From Rhodococcus oryzae (GTDB lineage Bacteria; Actinomycetota; Actinomycetes; Mycobacteriales; Mycobacteriaceae): 64,000 nucleotides of DNA. The notes beneath the pieces were generated by a model. The model was not told the origin of the DNA. It worked only from the letters and a program-made list of their open reading frames with translations, and did no database searches. A program made the translations under genes and the position numbers. Positions 1-10,716 of the stretch are shown piece by piece (the stretch's first letter is position 1; each line of letters starts with the position of its first letter). Location of the stretch: positions 31,032 through 95,031 of the forward strand of contig NZ_SUMD01000014.1 of assembly GCF_005049235.1 (NCBI RefSeq). The letters are read 5' to 3'.

Positions 1-1
1 G

Positions 2-988
2 TCCAACGGCGAGGCGCGCACCTACGACGCGCTGATCGTGTGCAACGGCCACCACTGGGATCCGCGGACCCCGGACTACCCCGGCGAGTTCGACGGCACG
101 CTCATCCACAGCCATGCATACAACGACCCGTTCGACCCGATCGACATGCGCGGCAAAAACGTCGTGGTGGTCGGGATGGGCAACTCCGGCCTCGACATCG
201 CCTCCGAGCTCTCGCAGCGCTTCCTGGCCAAGACGCTCACCGTCTCCGCCCGCCGCGGCGTCTGGGTGCTGCCGAAGTACCTCAGGGGCACGGCAGGCGA
301 CAAGATGTCGATGCCTGCCTGGATACCGCGCCCCCTCTCCCTTGCGCTCAAACGACGCTTCCTGAACAAGAACCTCGGCTCCATGGAGGGCTACGGTCTG
401 CCCAAGCCCGACCACCTGCCCTTCGAGGCGCACCCGTCCGCGAGCGGCGAGTTCCTCGGCAAGGCGGGCTCGGGCGACATCGCGTTCAAGCCGGCCATCA
501 CCGCACTGGAGGGCAAGCAGGTGCGCTTCGCCGACGGCAGCACCCTGGACGTCGACGTGATCGTCTGCGCCACCGGCTACCACATCAGCTTCCCGTTCTT
601 CAGCGATCCGAACCTGTTGCCCGACAGCGAGAACCGCTTCCCGCTGTTCAAGCGGATGATGAAGCCCGACATCGACAATCTGTTCTTCATGGGCCTCGCG
701 CAGCCGATGCCGACCCTGGTGAACTTTGCCGAGCAGCAGAGCAAGCTCGTCGCCGCCTACCTCGCGGGCAAGTACCTCCCGCCGGCCCCCAGCGAGATGG
801 GCGCCGTCCTCGCCGCCGACGAGGAGTACTACCTCAAGCCGTACTACAAGTCCCCGAGGCACACCATCCAGTGCGAGTTCGACCCGTACGTGCGCAACCT
901 GAAGAAGGAGATCGTCAGCGGCGGCAAGCGCGCCCAGGCCGCAGGCAACACCCTGCCCGTGCCTGCCCGTGCCATGCAGAACGCGTGA
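2..988 (+). CDS. Flavin-containing monooxygenase, C-terminal part (cut by window start)
   Basis: The frame is open from base 2, so the gene begins upstream of the window; about 328 codons of the C-terminal part are seen. The NADPH-binding Rossmann motif GMGNSG lies near bases 175-192, and the ATGY motif typical of FMO/Baeyer-Villiger enzymes lies near bases 571-582. These enzymes use FAD, NADPH and O2 to insert oxygen into organic substrates. The N-terminal FAD motif and any BVMO fingerprint lie outside the window, so FMO and BVMO cannot be told apart. The next gene starts 13 bases after the stop, so this is probably the head or an inner gene of the catabolic operon that follows. Confidence 0.85.
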   Translation, partial: SNGEARTYDALIVCNGHHWDPRTPDYPGEFDGTLIHSHAYNDPFDPIDMRGKNVVVVGMGNSGLDIASELSQRFLAKTLTVSARRGVWVLPKYLRGTAGDKMSMPAWIPRPLSLALKRRFLNKNLGSMEGYGLPKPDHLPFEAHPSASGEFLGKAGSGDIAFKPAITALEGKQVRFADGSTLDVDVIVCATGYHISFPFFSDPNLLPDSENRFPLFKRMMKPDIDNLFFMGLAQPMPTLVNFAEQQSKLVAAYLAGKYLPPAPSEMGAVLAADEEYYLKPYYKSPRHTIQCEFDPYVRNLKKEIVSGGKRAQAAGNTLPVPARAMQNA

Positions 989-1001
989 GGAGGACAACGA
1001 C

Positions 1002-2165
1002 ATGACACTGACACAGGGTTTCTGTGCGGCGGGCTTCGAGCCGGTCCGCGATGCGCTCGAACAGCAGCTCACGTCGGGCGAGGAGCTCGGCGCGTCGGTC
1101 TGCGTGACCCTCGACGGGCAGCCGGTCGTCGACGTCTGGGGCGGCTACGCCGACGCGGAACGGACGACGCCCTGGGCGGAGGACACCATTGTCAACGTCT
1201 TCTCCCTCACCAAGACGATGACGGCGCTGTCCGCGCTGCTCCTGGTCGACCGCGGCGAGCTCGACGTCTACCAGAAGGTCGCGCACTACTGGCCCGAGTT
1301 CGCGGCGAACGGCAAGGCGGACATCGAGGTTCGGCACCTGCTCTCACACACCTCCGGCGTGTCCGGCTGGGAGCGGCCGATCGAACTCGAGGACATCTAC
1401 GACACCGAGGCCGCAAGCGCCCGGCTGGCCACGCAGGCGCCCTGGTGGGAGCCGGGCACCGCGTCGGGCTACCAGGCGCTGAACTACGGGCACCTCGTCG
1501 GCGAGGTGATCCGGCGGGTGGACGGCCGCAGCCTCGGCCGCTTCTTCGCCGAGGAGCTGGCCGGGCCGCTGGGCGCCGACTTCCACATCGGCACCGGCCC
1601 CGAGCACTTCGGCCGGATCGCACCGATGATCCCGGCGCCTGCCATCAACTTCGACATGTCCACGCTCGACCAGGACAGCATCCTGGTCAAGTCGGTGACC
1701 TGCCCGTGGCTCGACCTGGAGAAGGTCAACACCGCCGAATGGCGACAGACGGAGCTCGGCGCCATGAACGGTCACGGCAACGCGCGATCGGTCGCCCGCC
1801 TGCAGTCGCTGATCTCCTGCGGCGGCGAACTGGACGGCACCCGCCTGCTCTCCCAGGCCACCATCGACCTGATCTTCGAGCAGCAGGCCGACGGCATCGA
1901 CCTGGCCATCCTCACCCCGCTGCGGTTCGGCATCGGCTACGGCCTCCCCCACCCGGACACCGCCCCGCTGGTGCGCGACGGCCGGGTGTGCTGGTGGGCC
2001 GGCTTCGGCGGCTCGATGCTCGTCAACGACCTCGACAACCGGGTCACCTTCGCCTACACGATGAACAAGATGGCGCCGGGACTGATCGGCTCCGACCGCA
2101 GCGACGCCTACCTGCACGCCACCAACGAAGCCGTTCGATCGGCACGAAGCGAGGTCTCCCTGTGA
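1002..2165 (+). CDS. Serine hydrolase, class C beta-lactamase / EstB-type esterase family
   Basis: A 387-residue protein of the beta-lactamase fold. It has the S-x-x-K nucleophile motif SLTK (near residue 68) and a Y-x-N-like tyrosine motif YGH near residue 165, as in EstB-type esterases. ATG 1002 was chosen because GAGGAGG lies about 7 bases upstream; an in-frame ATG at 969 overlaps the previous gene and has no ribosome site. There is no clear signal peptide, so a cytoplasmic esterase or lactonase is likelier than a true beta-lactamase. Lying after a flavin monooxygenase, it could open the ester or lactone that enzyme makes; this is inference from context. Confidence 0.85.
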   Translation: MTLTQGFCAAGFEPVRDALEQQLTSGEELGASVCVTLDGQPVVDVWGGYADAERTTPWAEDTIVNVFSLTKTMTALSALLLVDRGELDVYQKVAHYWPEFAANGKADIEVRHLLSHTSGVSGWERPIELEDIYDTEAASARLATQAPWWEPGTASGYQALNYGHLVGEVIRRVDGRSLGRFFAEELAGPLGADFHIGTGPEHFGRIAPMIPAPAINFDMSTLDQDSILVKSVTCPWLDLEKVNTAEWRQTELGAMNGHGNARSVARLQSLISCGGELDGTRLLSQATIDLIFEQQADGIDLAILTPLRFGIGYGLPHPDTAPLVRDGRVCWWAGFGGSMLVNDLDNRVTFAYTMNKMAPGLIGSDRSDAYLHATNEAVRSARSEVSL

Positions 2166-3202
2166 GGGCACTACAGCTCACCGATCCGGGTGTCATCGAG
2201 ATCCGGGACGTCCCGGTGCCGGAGATCGGCCCGTCCGACCTGCTGATCCGCGTCGGCGCGGCCGGCATCTGCCACTCCGACCTGCACCTGCTGCACTTCC
2301 CGGTGAAGATGCGGGAGGAACCGCTCACCATCGGGCACGAGATCGCGGGCACCATCGAGGCCGTCGGCAGCGAGGTCGACGTGCGGCAGGTCGGCGAGCG
2401 CGGGCTCGTCTACCTGTGCTGGTCGTGCGGCGTGTGTCGGGAGTGCATCAGCGGCAACGAGAACGTCTGCCTGGCCGCGGGCCGGACCGCCATGCCGCCG
2501 TGCCCCGGGCTCGGCCCGGACGGCGGCATGGCCGAGTACGTCCGGATCCCGGCCCGGTCGTTCGTCCCCATCGGCGACCTGGACTTCCTCCAGGCGGCGC
2601 CGATGGCCGACGCCGCGCTGACCAGCTACCACGCAATCCGGGGCGCCAAGGAGCACCTGCGCCCCGGCTCGACGGCCGTGGTGATCGGCATCGGCGGCCT
2701 CGGGCACGTCGCCGTGCAGATCCTGCGTGCACTCAGCGCGACCCGGATCGTCGCGGTGGACCTCGGCCAGGACCAGCTGGACCTGGCGAAGCGCTGCGGC
2801 GCCGACATCACCCTCGAATCCGGTCCCGACACCGCACGCCAGATCCTCGAGCTGACCGGCGGCCGTGGCGCGGAAGCGGTGTTCGATTTCGTCGGCGTCG
2901 ACCCCACCGCCCAGATGGCGGTCCAGTCCGTGGCGCCCAACGGCGCGTACCGGATGGTCGGGCTCGGCGGCGGTGTCCCCGGCGTGACGGCCGACCCGGC
3001 GGGTGGCCCGGGCTGGCCGTGGGGCGCATCGGTGCGGAAGTCGTACGGCGGCACCAGGAGTGACCTCGTCGACTCGATCGCCCTCGCCCAGGCCGGGCGA
3101 CTGACCGTTGAGGTGGACCGGTTCGACCTGAACGACGCCCGAGAGGCGTTCGACCGTCTCGAAGCAGGCAAGATCCGCGGACGAGCGGTGCTGGTTCCGT
3201 GA
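2162..3202 (+). CDS. Zinc-dependent alcohol dehydrogenase (MDR family)
   Basis: A 346-residue medium-chain dehydrogenase. Catalytic zinc ligands appear in CHSD and GHE. The structural zinc site has the usual four cysteines (C-x2-C-x2-C-x7-C, within bases 2420-2470). The NAD-binding motif GIGGLGH lies near bases 2690-2710. It starts with GTG inside the stop codon of the preceding hydrolase (GTGA overlap), showing translational coupling. A longer open frame upstream in the same phase overlaps the hydrolase completely and is rejected. It probably oxidises an alcohol made by the monooxygenase/esterase pair; the substrate is unknown. Confidence 0.88.
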   Translation: MRALQLTDPGVIEIRDVPVPEIGPSDLLIRVGAAGICHSDLHLLHFPVKMREEPLTIGHEIAGTIEAVGSEVDVRQVGERGLVYLCWSCGVCRECISGNENVCLAAGRTAMPPCPGLGPDGGMAEYVRIPARSFVPIGDLDFLQAAPMADAALTSYHAIRGAKEHLRPGSTAVVIGIGGLGHVAVQILRALSATRIVAVDLGQDQLDLAKRCGADITLESGPDTARQILELTGGRGAEAVFDFVGVDPTAQMAVQSVAPNGAYRMVGLGGGVPGVTADPAGGPGWPWGASVRKSYGGTRSDLVDSIALAQAGRLTVEVDRFDLNDAREAFDRLEAGKIRGRAVLVP

Positions 3203-3233
3203 CCGGGTACAACACGATCCGAAAGGAAATGCA

Positions 3234-4895
3234 GTGACGAAGTCTGTTGACCCCCAGGCGTACATCGCCTCCGTGATGGCAGGACTGACAGGCCCGGGCG
3301 GACGCTTCGAACTCGGCGTCGAGAGCGTGCTCGGGGCCGAGATCCCGGTCATGCTGGGCCGCGACCGGGCGCTCGGCGACGTCCTGAGGGCCTCGCTCTC
3401 CTATGGTGACCGCGACTACCTGGTCACCGAGGACACCCGGATGAGCTACACCCAGCACGGGGCTGCCGTGGCCGCCCTCGCCACCGCACTCCGGGATCGG
3501 TACGGCGTCGGCAAGGGCGACCGGATCGGCATCCTCGCCGCGAACACCCCCGAGTGGCTGGTCACCTTCTGGGCGGCCCAGGCCCTGGGCGCGATCGCGG
3601 TCGGCTTCAACGCCTGGTGGGCGCCGCGGGAGGTCGAGTACGGCATCGGCCACACCACGCCAACCGTCGTGATCGCCGACGCCAAGCGCGCCGCGGTGCT
3701 CGCCGGGCTCGGCGCTGAAGTCCCGGTGCTCACCATGGAAGAGGACCTGCCCCGACTGTTCACCGAGTTCGCAGGCGCCGAGCTGCCGAACACCGAGGTG
3801 GCCGAGGACGATCCGGCGGTGATCCTCTACACCAGCGGGACGAGCGGCCGCCCCAAGGGCGCCGTGCACTCGCACCGGAACGTTCTCGCGACCATCGACT
3901 ATCACCGGTTCAGCGACGCGCTCGCCGCCGCGTTCACCGGCGGCGACCCGAACTCGGATGCCCCGAGCGACCGGCGGTACCTGCTCACCTCGCCGCTGTT
4001 CCACATCGCCAGCCTGCACAACCTGGCCGTCCCCCGGCTGGCCACGGGTGGCGCGGTGGTGATCTACCAGGGCTCGTTCGACGTTGACCGGATGCTCCGA
4101 CTCGTCGAACGCGAGCGCGTGACCAACTGGGCCGCCGTCCCCACCATGGCGAATCGCCTTCTCGAGCACGAGGACCTATCGCGCTACGACCTCTCCTCGG
4201 TCACCGCGTTCGCGCTGTCGGCGGCGCCGTCATCGGCGGCGTTCCAGGACCGACTGCGCGAGAAGGTGCCGTTCGCGCGCAACTCCCTTGTCGACAGCTA
4301 CGGCCAGACCGAGAGTGCCACCGCGATCTCCGTGGCCACTCCCCTCGACCTCGCGCACTTCCCCGGCACCCTCGGCCGGCCCATCATCGGCGTCGCCGTC
4401 GAAGTCCGGGATCCGTTCGGGGAGAAGGTCCCCGACGGGGTGGAGGGCGAGATCTGCGCGCGCAGCCCCTACGTGATGCTCGGCTACTGGGACAACCCCG
4501 AGGCCACCGCCGCGGCGATCACCGAGGACCGCTGGCTGCGCACCGGCGACTTCGGTGTGATCGAGAACGGCATGGTCCGGCTCACCGGACGACGGTCGGA
4601 CCTGATCCTGCGCGGCGGCGAGAACGTGTACCCGATGGAGATCGAGCAGTGCCTGGACGAGCACCCCGAGATCCTCGAGTGCGTGGTGATCGGCGTCGAC
4701 CACCCCGACTTGGGCCAGGAGGTGGCCGCGGTGGTCGTCACACGGTCGGAGGACGCCGTCACGGAAGAGGAACTGCGGGCCTTCGCCGGCGAACGCCTCG
4801 CGTATTTTAAGGTCCCGGCCCGGTGGCGGATCACCACCTCGCCGTTGCCGCGCAACGCGACCGGCAAGACGATGCGCACCCAGGTGGTCGTCTGA
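3234..4895 (+). CDS. Acyl-CoA synthetase (AMP-binding, ANL superfamily)
   Basis: A 553-residue adenylate-forming enzyme that activates a carboxylic acid with ATP and CoA. Core motifs are present in order: [11 protein letters not shown] (P-loop, near residue 199), [28 protein letters not shown] and the C-terminal GKTMR with the catalytic lysine. The start is GTG 3234, with GAAAGGAA about 5 bases upstream. It is 31 bases downstream of the alcohol dehydrogenase, in the same run. It would feed the acid formed by oxidation of the alcohol into beta-oxidation. The chain length or ring structure of the substrate cannot be read from sequence. Confidence 0.9.
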   Translation: MTKSVDPQAYIASVMAGLTGPGGRFELGVESVLGAEIPVMLGRDRALGDVLRASLSYGDRDYLVTEDTRMSYTQHGAAVAALATALRDRYGVGKGDRIGILAANTPEWLVTFWAAQALGAIAVGFNAWWAPREVEYGIGHTTPTVVIADAKRAAVLAGLGAEVPVLTMEEDLPRLFTEFAGAELPNTEVAEDDPAVILYTSGTSGRPKGAVHSHRNVLATIDYHRFSDALAAAFTGGDPNSDAPSDRRYLLTSPLFHIASLHNLAVPRLATGGAVVIYQGSFDVDRMLRLVERERVTNWAAVPTMANRLLEHEDLSRYDLSSVTAFALSAAPSSAAFQDRLREKVPFARNSLVDSYGQTESATAISVATPLDLAHFPGTLGRPIIGVAVEVRDPFGEKVPDGVEGEICARSPYVMLGYWDNPEATAAAITEDRWLRTGDFGVIENGMVRLTGRRSDLILRGGENVYPMEIEQCLDEHPEILECVVIGVDHPDLGQEVAAVVVTRSEDAVTEEELRAFAGERLAYFKVPARWRITTSPLPRNATGKTMRTQVVV

Positions 4896-4941
4896 TGGCC
4901 CGCCGGTCAGGAACCGATGTTCGAGAATGGAGTGGTCTGCG

Positions 4942-6690
4942 ATGAGCTACGACGTGATCATCAAGAACGGCCGGTGGTTCGACGGCACCGGCGCACGGTC
5001 CGAGACCAGGAACCTCGGCATCCGTGACGGGCGGGTGGCCGCCGTGTCGGTCGGTGCACTCGACGAGGCGGACTGCCCGCAGGTGGTCGACGCCACCGGG
5101 AAGTGGGTCATCCCGGGCATCGTCGACATCCACACCCACTACGACGTCGAGGTCATCCTGAGTCCGGGGCTCAAGGAGTCGGTGCGGCACGGCGTCACCT
5201 CGATCTTCCTGGGGTCGTGCTCGCTGTCGGCGGTCCACGCCGGCCCCTCCGACGCGGGCGACCTTTTCGGCCGGGTCGAGGCCATCCCCCGCAAACACGT
5301 GGTCGACACGCTCACCGAGTCCAAGACCTGGACCTCGGCGCACGAGTACGTCGAGGCGATCGAGGCGCTGCCCTTGGGCCCGAACGTGGCCTCCTTCATC
5401 GGCCATTCGGACATCCGTGCCGCGCAGATGGGCCTGGACCGGGCGACCCGCAAGGACGTCAAGCCCACCCCGGCCGAACTCGACGCGATGGCGGCCAAAC
5501 TCGAGGAGGCGCTCGACGCGGGCTTCATCGGCATGTCCTCGCAGGAACTGCTGTTCGACAAGCTCGACGGCGAGGTCTGCCGGTCCCGGACCCTGCCCTC
5601 GACGTACTCGACCCGGCAGGAACGCCGCAGGCTCAGTGGGATCCTGCGGCGCCGGGGCCGGGCCTTGCAGGCCGGACCGGACGTCGGCCGCCCGCAGTCC
5701 ATGGTCGCGTTGGCGCTGAGCAGCGTGGGGCTCTTCCGCCGCCCCCTGAAGGTGAGCCTGCTCTCGGCCGCCGACGTCAAGGCGATTCCGGCTGTGGCGC
5801 ACGTCTTCCCGGCGATGGCACGGGCCGTCAACGGGATGCGCGGCGACTTCCGGTGGCAGCACCTACCCGTCCCGTTCGAGGTGTACTCCGACGGCATCGA
5901 CCTGCCGGTCTTCGAGGAATTCGGCTCCGGCGCCGCGGCGTTGGACCTGTCCAACCAGCTCGAGGCGCGGAGCGCGCTGCTGGCCGACGAGTCCTACCGC
6001 CGCCGGTTCCGCAAGGACTACGACAAGAAGTACGGGCCGCGGGTCTGGCACCGCGACTTCTTCGACGCCGAGATCGTCGAGTGCCCGGACGAATCCGTGA
6101 TCGGCAAGACCTTCGGACAGGTCGGAGTCGACCGGGGCGGAGTGCACCCGGTGGACGCCTTCCTGGACCTGGTGGTCGAGCACGGCACCAAGGTCCGGTG
6201 GCGCACCACGATCTCGAACCACCGCCCCGAGGTACTCAACAAATTCGCTTCCGATCCCGGTGTCCAGCTGGGCTTCTCCGATGCCGGCGCGCACTTGCGC
6301 AACATGGCGTTCTACAACTTCGGCCTCCGCCTGCTGCGTCGCGTCCGCGACGCCGAGCAGGCCGGGACTCCGTTCATGTCCGTGGAGCAGGCCGTGCACC
6401 GGCTCACCGGCGAGCTCGCCGACTGGTATCAACTCGACGCCGGGCACCTGCGCGAGGGTGACCGGGCCGATGTGGTGGTGATCGACCCGGCGCATCTCGA
6501 CGCCTCGCTCGACGCCTATGCCGAATGCCCGGTCCCGGAGTACGACGGACTCTCCAGGATGGTCAACCGGAACGACGACGCGGTGTCCGCGGTGTTCGTC
6601 GGCGGCGAATGCGTGGTCCGAGAAGGGGAACCGACGCCCGTGCTCGGGACCCGGCGCACGGGGCGGTTCCTGCGAGCGGGCGAAAGGTGA
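4942..6690 (+). CDS. Amidohydrolase family protein (D-aminoacylase-like)
   Basis: About 582 residues of the metal-dependent amidohydrolase superfamily, Amidohydro_3 / N-acyl-D-amino-acid deacylase branch. It begins with the typical YDVIIKNGRWFDGTG strand, followed by HTH in GIVDIHTHYD (metal ligands). Near the C-terminus is FSDAGAH, with the conserved metal-ligand aspartate. The ATG at 4942 is preferred over one five codons upstream because GGAG sits at good spacing before it. It follows the acyl-CoA synthetase and precedes an SDR in the same direction. In this context it may hydrolyse a cyclic amide or related ring; that is inference only. Confidence 0.8.
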   Translation: MSYDVIIKNGRWFDGTGARSETRNLGIRDGRVAAVSVGALDEADCPQVVDATGKWVIPGIVDIHTHYDVEVILSPGLKESVRHGVTSIFLGSCSLSAVHAGPSDAGDLFGRVEAIPRKHVVDTLTESKTWTSAHEYVEAIEALPLGPNVASFIGHSDIRAAQMGLDRATRKDVKPTPAELDAMAAKLEEALDAGFIGMSSQELLFDKLDGEVCRSRTLPSTYSTRQERRRLSGILRRRGRALQAGPDVGRPQSMVALALSSVGLFRRPLKVSLLSAADVKAIPAVAHVFPAMARAVNGMRGDFRWQHLPVPFEVYSDGIDLPVFEEFGSGAAALDLSNQLEARSALLADESYRRRFRKDYDKKYGPRVWHRDFFDAEIVECPDESVIGKTFGQVGVDRGGVHPVDAFLDLVVEHGTKVRWRTTISNHRPEVLNKFASDPGVQLGFSDAGAHLRNMAFYNFGLRLLRRVRDAEQAGTPFMSVEQAVHRLTGELADWYQLDAGHLREGDRADVVVIDPAHLDASLDAYAECPVPEYDGLSRMVNRNDDAVSAVFVGGECVVREGEPTPVLGTRRTGRFLRAGER

Positions 6691-6720
6691 CCCACACCCC
6701 GATGAACGGAAGTAGCACGG

Positions 6721-7503
6721 ATGAGTGAGAACAGGTTTGCCGGCAAGACGGCGGCGGTGACCGGAGCGGCGTCCGGCATCGGCGAGGCCATCGCGATCCG
6801 CCTGATGGCCGAGGGCGCCAATGTCATCGGGATCGACCTGGCCGGAGATGCGCTCGGCGCCATGGCCACCGAGTTCGGCAAGGCGTTTCTGCCCGTCACC
6901 GCCGACGTGACCAAGGAGGAGGAGGTCGCGGCGGCCCTGGACGCCGGGGTGACCCGGTTCGGGGCACTGGACCTGGCCTTCAATGTGGCTGGCGCGTCCC
7001 GCGTCGGCGCGATCGTCGATCTCGACGAAGCCGACTGGGACTTCACCATCGACCTGGTGCAGAAGGGCGTCTTCCTCTGCACCAAGCACGAGGCACGGCG
7101 CATGAATGCCGGCGGGCGTGGCGGGGCGATCGTCAACGTCTCCTCGCTGAACGCCCATGTGCCGATGCCGGGGGGCAGCCCGTACGCGACCGGCAAGGCG
7201 GGTGTCGAGATGTTCAGCAAGAACGCCGCTCTCGAGCTCGCATCGTCGGGCATCCGGGTCAACTCCGTGCTGCCGGGACTGGTCGACACCCCGCTGGTCG
7301 CCCCGGTGCTGGCCTACGAGCCCGCGCAGGCGATGTTCCTCGAACGCATCCCGATGGCGCGAGCGGCCACGCCCGACGAGGTCGCCGGGCCGTGCCTGTA
7401 CCTGGCCAGCGACGACGCGGGCTACATCACCGGCGCGAGCCTGGTCGTCGACGGCGGCTGGGAACTGTCCAACTTCCCGAACTTCAGCAAGCTCGCTGGT
7501 TGA
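6721..7503 (+). CDS. Short-chain dehydrogenase/reductase (classical SDR)
   Basis: A 260-residue classical SDR. The cofactor motif TGAASGIG is near residue 15, followed by NVAG and then the catalytic serine and YATGK (Y-x-x-x-K). The C-terminal VDGGW is typical of the family. It is the last gene of the same-strand catabolic run and is followed by a strong hairpin terminator. It oxidises or reduces an alcohol/ketone with NAD(P); the acidic residue after the second strand (IGIDL) suggests NAD(H). The substrate is unknown. Confidence 0.88.
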   Translation: MSENRFAGKTAAVTGAASGIGEAIAIRLMAEGANVIGIDLAGDALGAMATEFGKAFLPVTADVTKEEEVAAALDAGVTRFGALDLAFNVAGASRVGAIVDLDEADWDFTIDLVQKGVFLCTKHEARRMNAGGRGGAIVNVSSLNAHVPMPGGSPYATGKAGVEMFSKNAALELASSGIRVNSVLPGLVDTPLVAPVLAYEPAQAMFLERIPMARAATPDEVAGPCLYLASDDAGYITGASLVVDGGWELSNFPNFSKLAG

Positions 7504-7553
7504 GATCGGGAACGAGCGGCCGCGGTAGCTCGAGATCGAGCGGCGGCTGATCG

Positions 7554-7604
7554 GACGTGCACTGTTCCCGCCCTCCCCTCCAGGGGCCGGGAACAGTGCA
7601 CGTC
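7554..7604. terminator. Two-way hairpin terminator
   Basis: A perfect 17-bp inverted repeat (7554-7570 with 7588-7604) around a 17-nt loop lies between the convergent SDR and HhH-GPD genes. The right arm runs two bases into the stop codon of the minus-strand gene, so it can end transcripts from both sides. Confidence 0.85.
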
Positions 7605-8187
7605 ATTTCGCTTTCGCTGCCTTCGCCGCCGCCTTCGCGGACTTCTTGAACTCGCGGACCTCACCGAGGGTGCGGTCGTCGACGACGTCGGCGATGGACC
7701 GGCGCGAGCCGTCGTCGCCGTACGCCCCTGCCGCCTCCCGCCAGCCCTGCGGCGCGACGCCGATCTGCTTGCCCAGCAACGCGAGAAAGATCCTGGCCTT
7801 CTGATCCCCGTAGCCCGGCAGCGCCTTGAGCCGCTTCAGAACCTCGCGGCCGTCGGGATCACCCTCGGTCCAGATGGCCTCGGTCCGGCCGTCGTAGTGC
7901 TCGACGAGGTAGATGCACAGGTCCTGGATTCGCTTGCCCATCGACCCGGGGAACCGGTGCACGGCGGGCGGAGTCGCGCAGAGCGCGAGGAACGCGTCCG
8001 GATCCATCTCCGCGATCTTGTGCACGTCCAGGCCGGACAGCCGATCGTCGAGCTTCTTCGGCCCGGCGAAGGCCACTTCCATCGGGATCTGCTGATCGAG
8101 CAGCATCCCGATCAGCAGGGCGAGTGGATCCGCGGCGAGCAGCGCGTCCGCATCAGCGTCTCCGGCGAGGTGCAGCGTGAGTGCCAT
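7603..8187 (-). CDS. HhH-GPD family base-excision repair-like protein
   Basis: A 194-residue protein matching the actinobacterial HhH-GPD-type family (resembling TIGR03252). It has a helix-hairpin-helix-like LPGYGDQKA and an upstream LLDQQIPME segment resembling the start of the glycosylase fold. A lysine/alanine-rich tail ends the protein. No cysteine cluster for an Fe-S site is visible, unlike MutY or Nth. A role in DNA base repair is expected from the family, but catalytic activity is unproven. ATG 8187 was chosen because the protein then begins with the conserved MALTLHL; the open frame upstream overlaps the divergent gene. Confidence 0.75.
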   Translation of the reverse strand: MALTLHLAGDADADALLAADPLALLIGMLLDQQIPMEVAFAGPKKLDDRLSGLDVHKIAEMDPDAFLALCATPPAVHRFPGSMGKRIQDLCIYLVEHYDGRTEAIWTEGDPDGREVLKRLKALPGYGDQKARIFLALLGKQIGVAPQGWREAAGAYGDDGSRRSIADVVDDRTLGEVREFKKSAKAAAKAAKAK

Positions 8188-8297
8188 GGCCCGATCCTGC
8201 CATTTCCGGCGGCGAACTTTCGACCCTCCCGGCGTCCGGGAACAATCTCGCGGTGCCGCCCGTTGAGTTCGGTACACCGTACGGAAGCGAGGGATCC

Positions 8298-8951
8298 TTG
8301 ACCGCAACCCCGACCGACATCGAGTTCGACCGCCAGATCCGCGCACTCACCGAGGCGGGCCACCCCGGCCTGACCGGGCTGTCCGACGACGACTTCGCGG
8401 CCGCGCTGGAACCGCTCCGCGCGGTGGTGCTCGCGCACCCGGAGAGCGCCGCCGACCACGGCGAGGATCACATTCCGTTCGTCCTGGTCGTCACGCGTAC
8501 CGCGCAGGGCGCCTCCATCGACGCGCACGAGGCGATGTCGCGCACCGCCCTCGGGACCCAACGGGGGTTCGCCGACTTCGAGCCCGCCGAGCTCGCCCGA
8601 TTCCGGCCCATCGAATCCGTCGAGGTACCGGACGGGATCGGCTACGCGCTACTGAACGTCGACACCGGGACGGAGTACCTGAACGTCACGCCGGCGACGG
8701 CACTGACGTCGCTGACCGAATTGGGACGCACCGGGCTCACCGTGGCGGAGGGCGTCGCGCTGATCACCGTGCGCCCCGACATGCTCCGCAAGAACAAGTG
8801 CTTCTCGCTGCTGTCGTCACGGTGCGGCGACAAGCGGGTGCCCGCGCTGTGGATCAGCCAGCGCCGACCGAAACTGGGCTGGTGCTGGAACGGCAACCCG
8901 CACACCTGGCTGGGATCGGCGTCGACAGCGGGCAGAGTGCCGCTGCCCTGA
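8298..8951 (+). CDS. DUF5701 family protein
   Basis: A conserved actinobacterial protein of about 217 residues that I place in DUF5701; no enzymatic role is known. It has a cysteine pair region with KNKCFSLLSSRCGDKR near residue 170 and a conserved GWCWNGNPHTWLG close to the end. The TTG at 8298 has GAAGCGAGGGA upstream and gives the N-terminus expected of the family (FDRQIRALTEAG). A GTG at 8253 is an alternative start. It stands alone between a divergent repair gene and a convergent aminotransferase. Confidence 0.65.
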   Translation: MTATPTDIEFDRQIRALTEAGHPGLTGLSDDDFAAALEPLRAVVLAHPESAADHGEDHIPFVLVVTRTAQGASIDAHEAMSRTALGTQRGFADFEPAELARFRPIESVEVPDGIGYALLNVDTGTEYLNVTPATALTSLTELGRTGLTVAEGVALITVRPDMLRKNKCFSLLSSRCGDKRVPALWISQRRPKLGWCWNGNPHTWLGSASTAGRVPLP

Positions 8952-8965
8952 CGGCGGGCAGGCGT

Positions 8966-8985
8966 GCCGGGCCGGCCGGGCCCGG

Positions 8986-8986
<1 letters not shown>
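8966..8986. terminator. Short GC hairpin between convergent genes
   Basis: An 8-bp inverted repeat, 8966-8973 with 8979-8986, sits between the stop codons of DUF5701 and the aminotransferase. It touches the aminotransferase stop. There is no U-run, so it is a weak candidate. Confidence 0.4.
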
Positions 8987-10485
<1,499 letters not shown>

Positions 10486-10521
10486 TCATTTCGGGGTGGG
10501 TTAGCCGGTATGCTCGCCCAC

Positions 10522-10609
10522 GGAGGATTCGCCTAGTGGCCTATGGCGCTCGCCTGGAACGCGGGTTGGGTTAACGCCCTCAGGGGTTCAAATCCCCTAT
10601 CCTCCGCCA
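10522..10609 (+). tRNA. tRNA-Ser (anticodon GGA)
   Basis: The 88-nt sequence folds with acceptor GGAGGAT/ATCCTCC and a 5-bp anticodon stem around loop CTGGAAC. It has the long variable arm of serine tRNAs, T-arm AGGGG/CCCCT, discriminator G and an encoded CCA. Confidence 0.95.
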
Positions 10610-10610
10610 C

Positions 10611-10646
10611 ACGATGGCCCCCGATCTCCGGATCGGGGGCCATCGT
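10611..10646 (+). terminator. Terminator after tRNA-Ser(GGA)
   Basis: A perfect 16-bp hairpin (10611-10626 with 10631-10646, loop TCCG) begins two bases after the tRNA CCA. Confidence 0.8.
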
Positions 10647-10716
10647 TGTATCCAGGGCCTGGTCGAATGTCGTGAATCTTCAAGACCGCCTCGTCGCCGG
10701 GTCGCACCATGGAGCC

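Noticed and set aside
969..1001. Upstream start for the beta-lactamase-fold hydrolase
   Set aside because: It would overlap the monooxygenase gene and lacks a ribosome site, while ATG 1002 has GAGGAGG.
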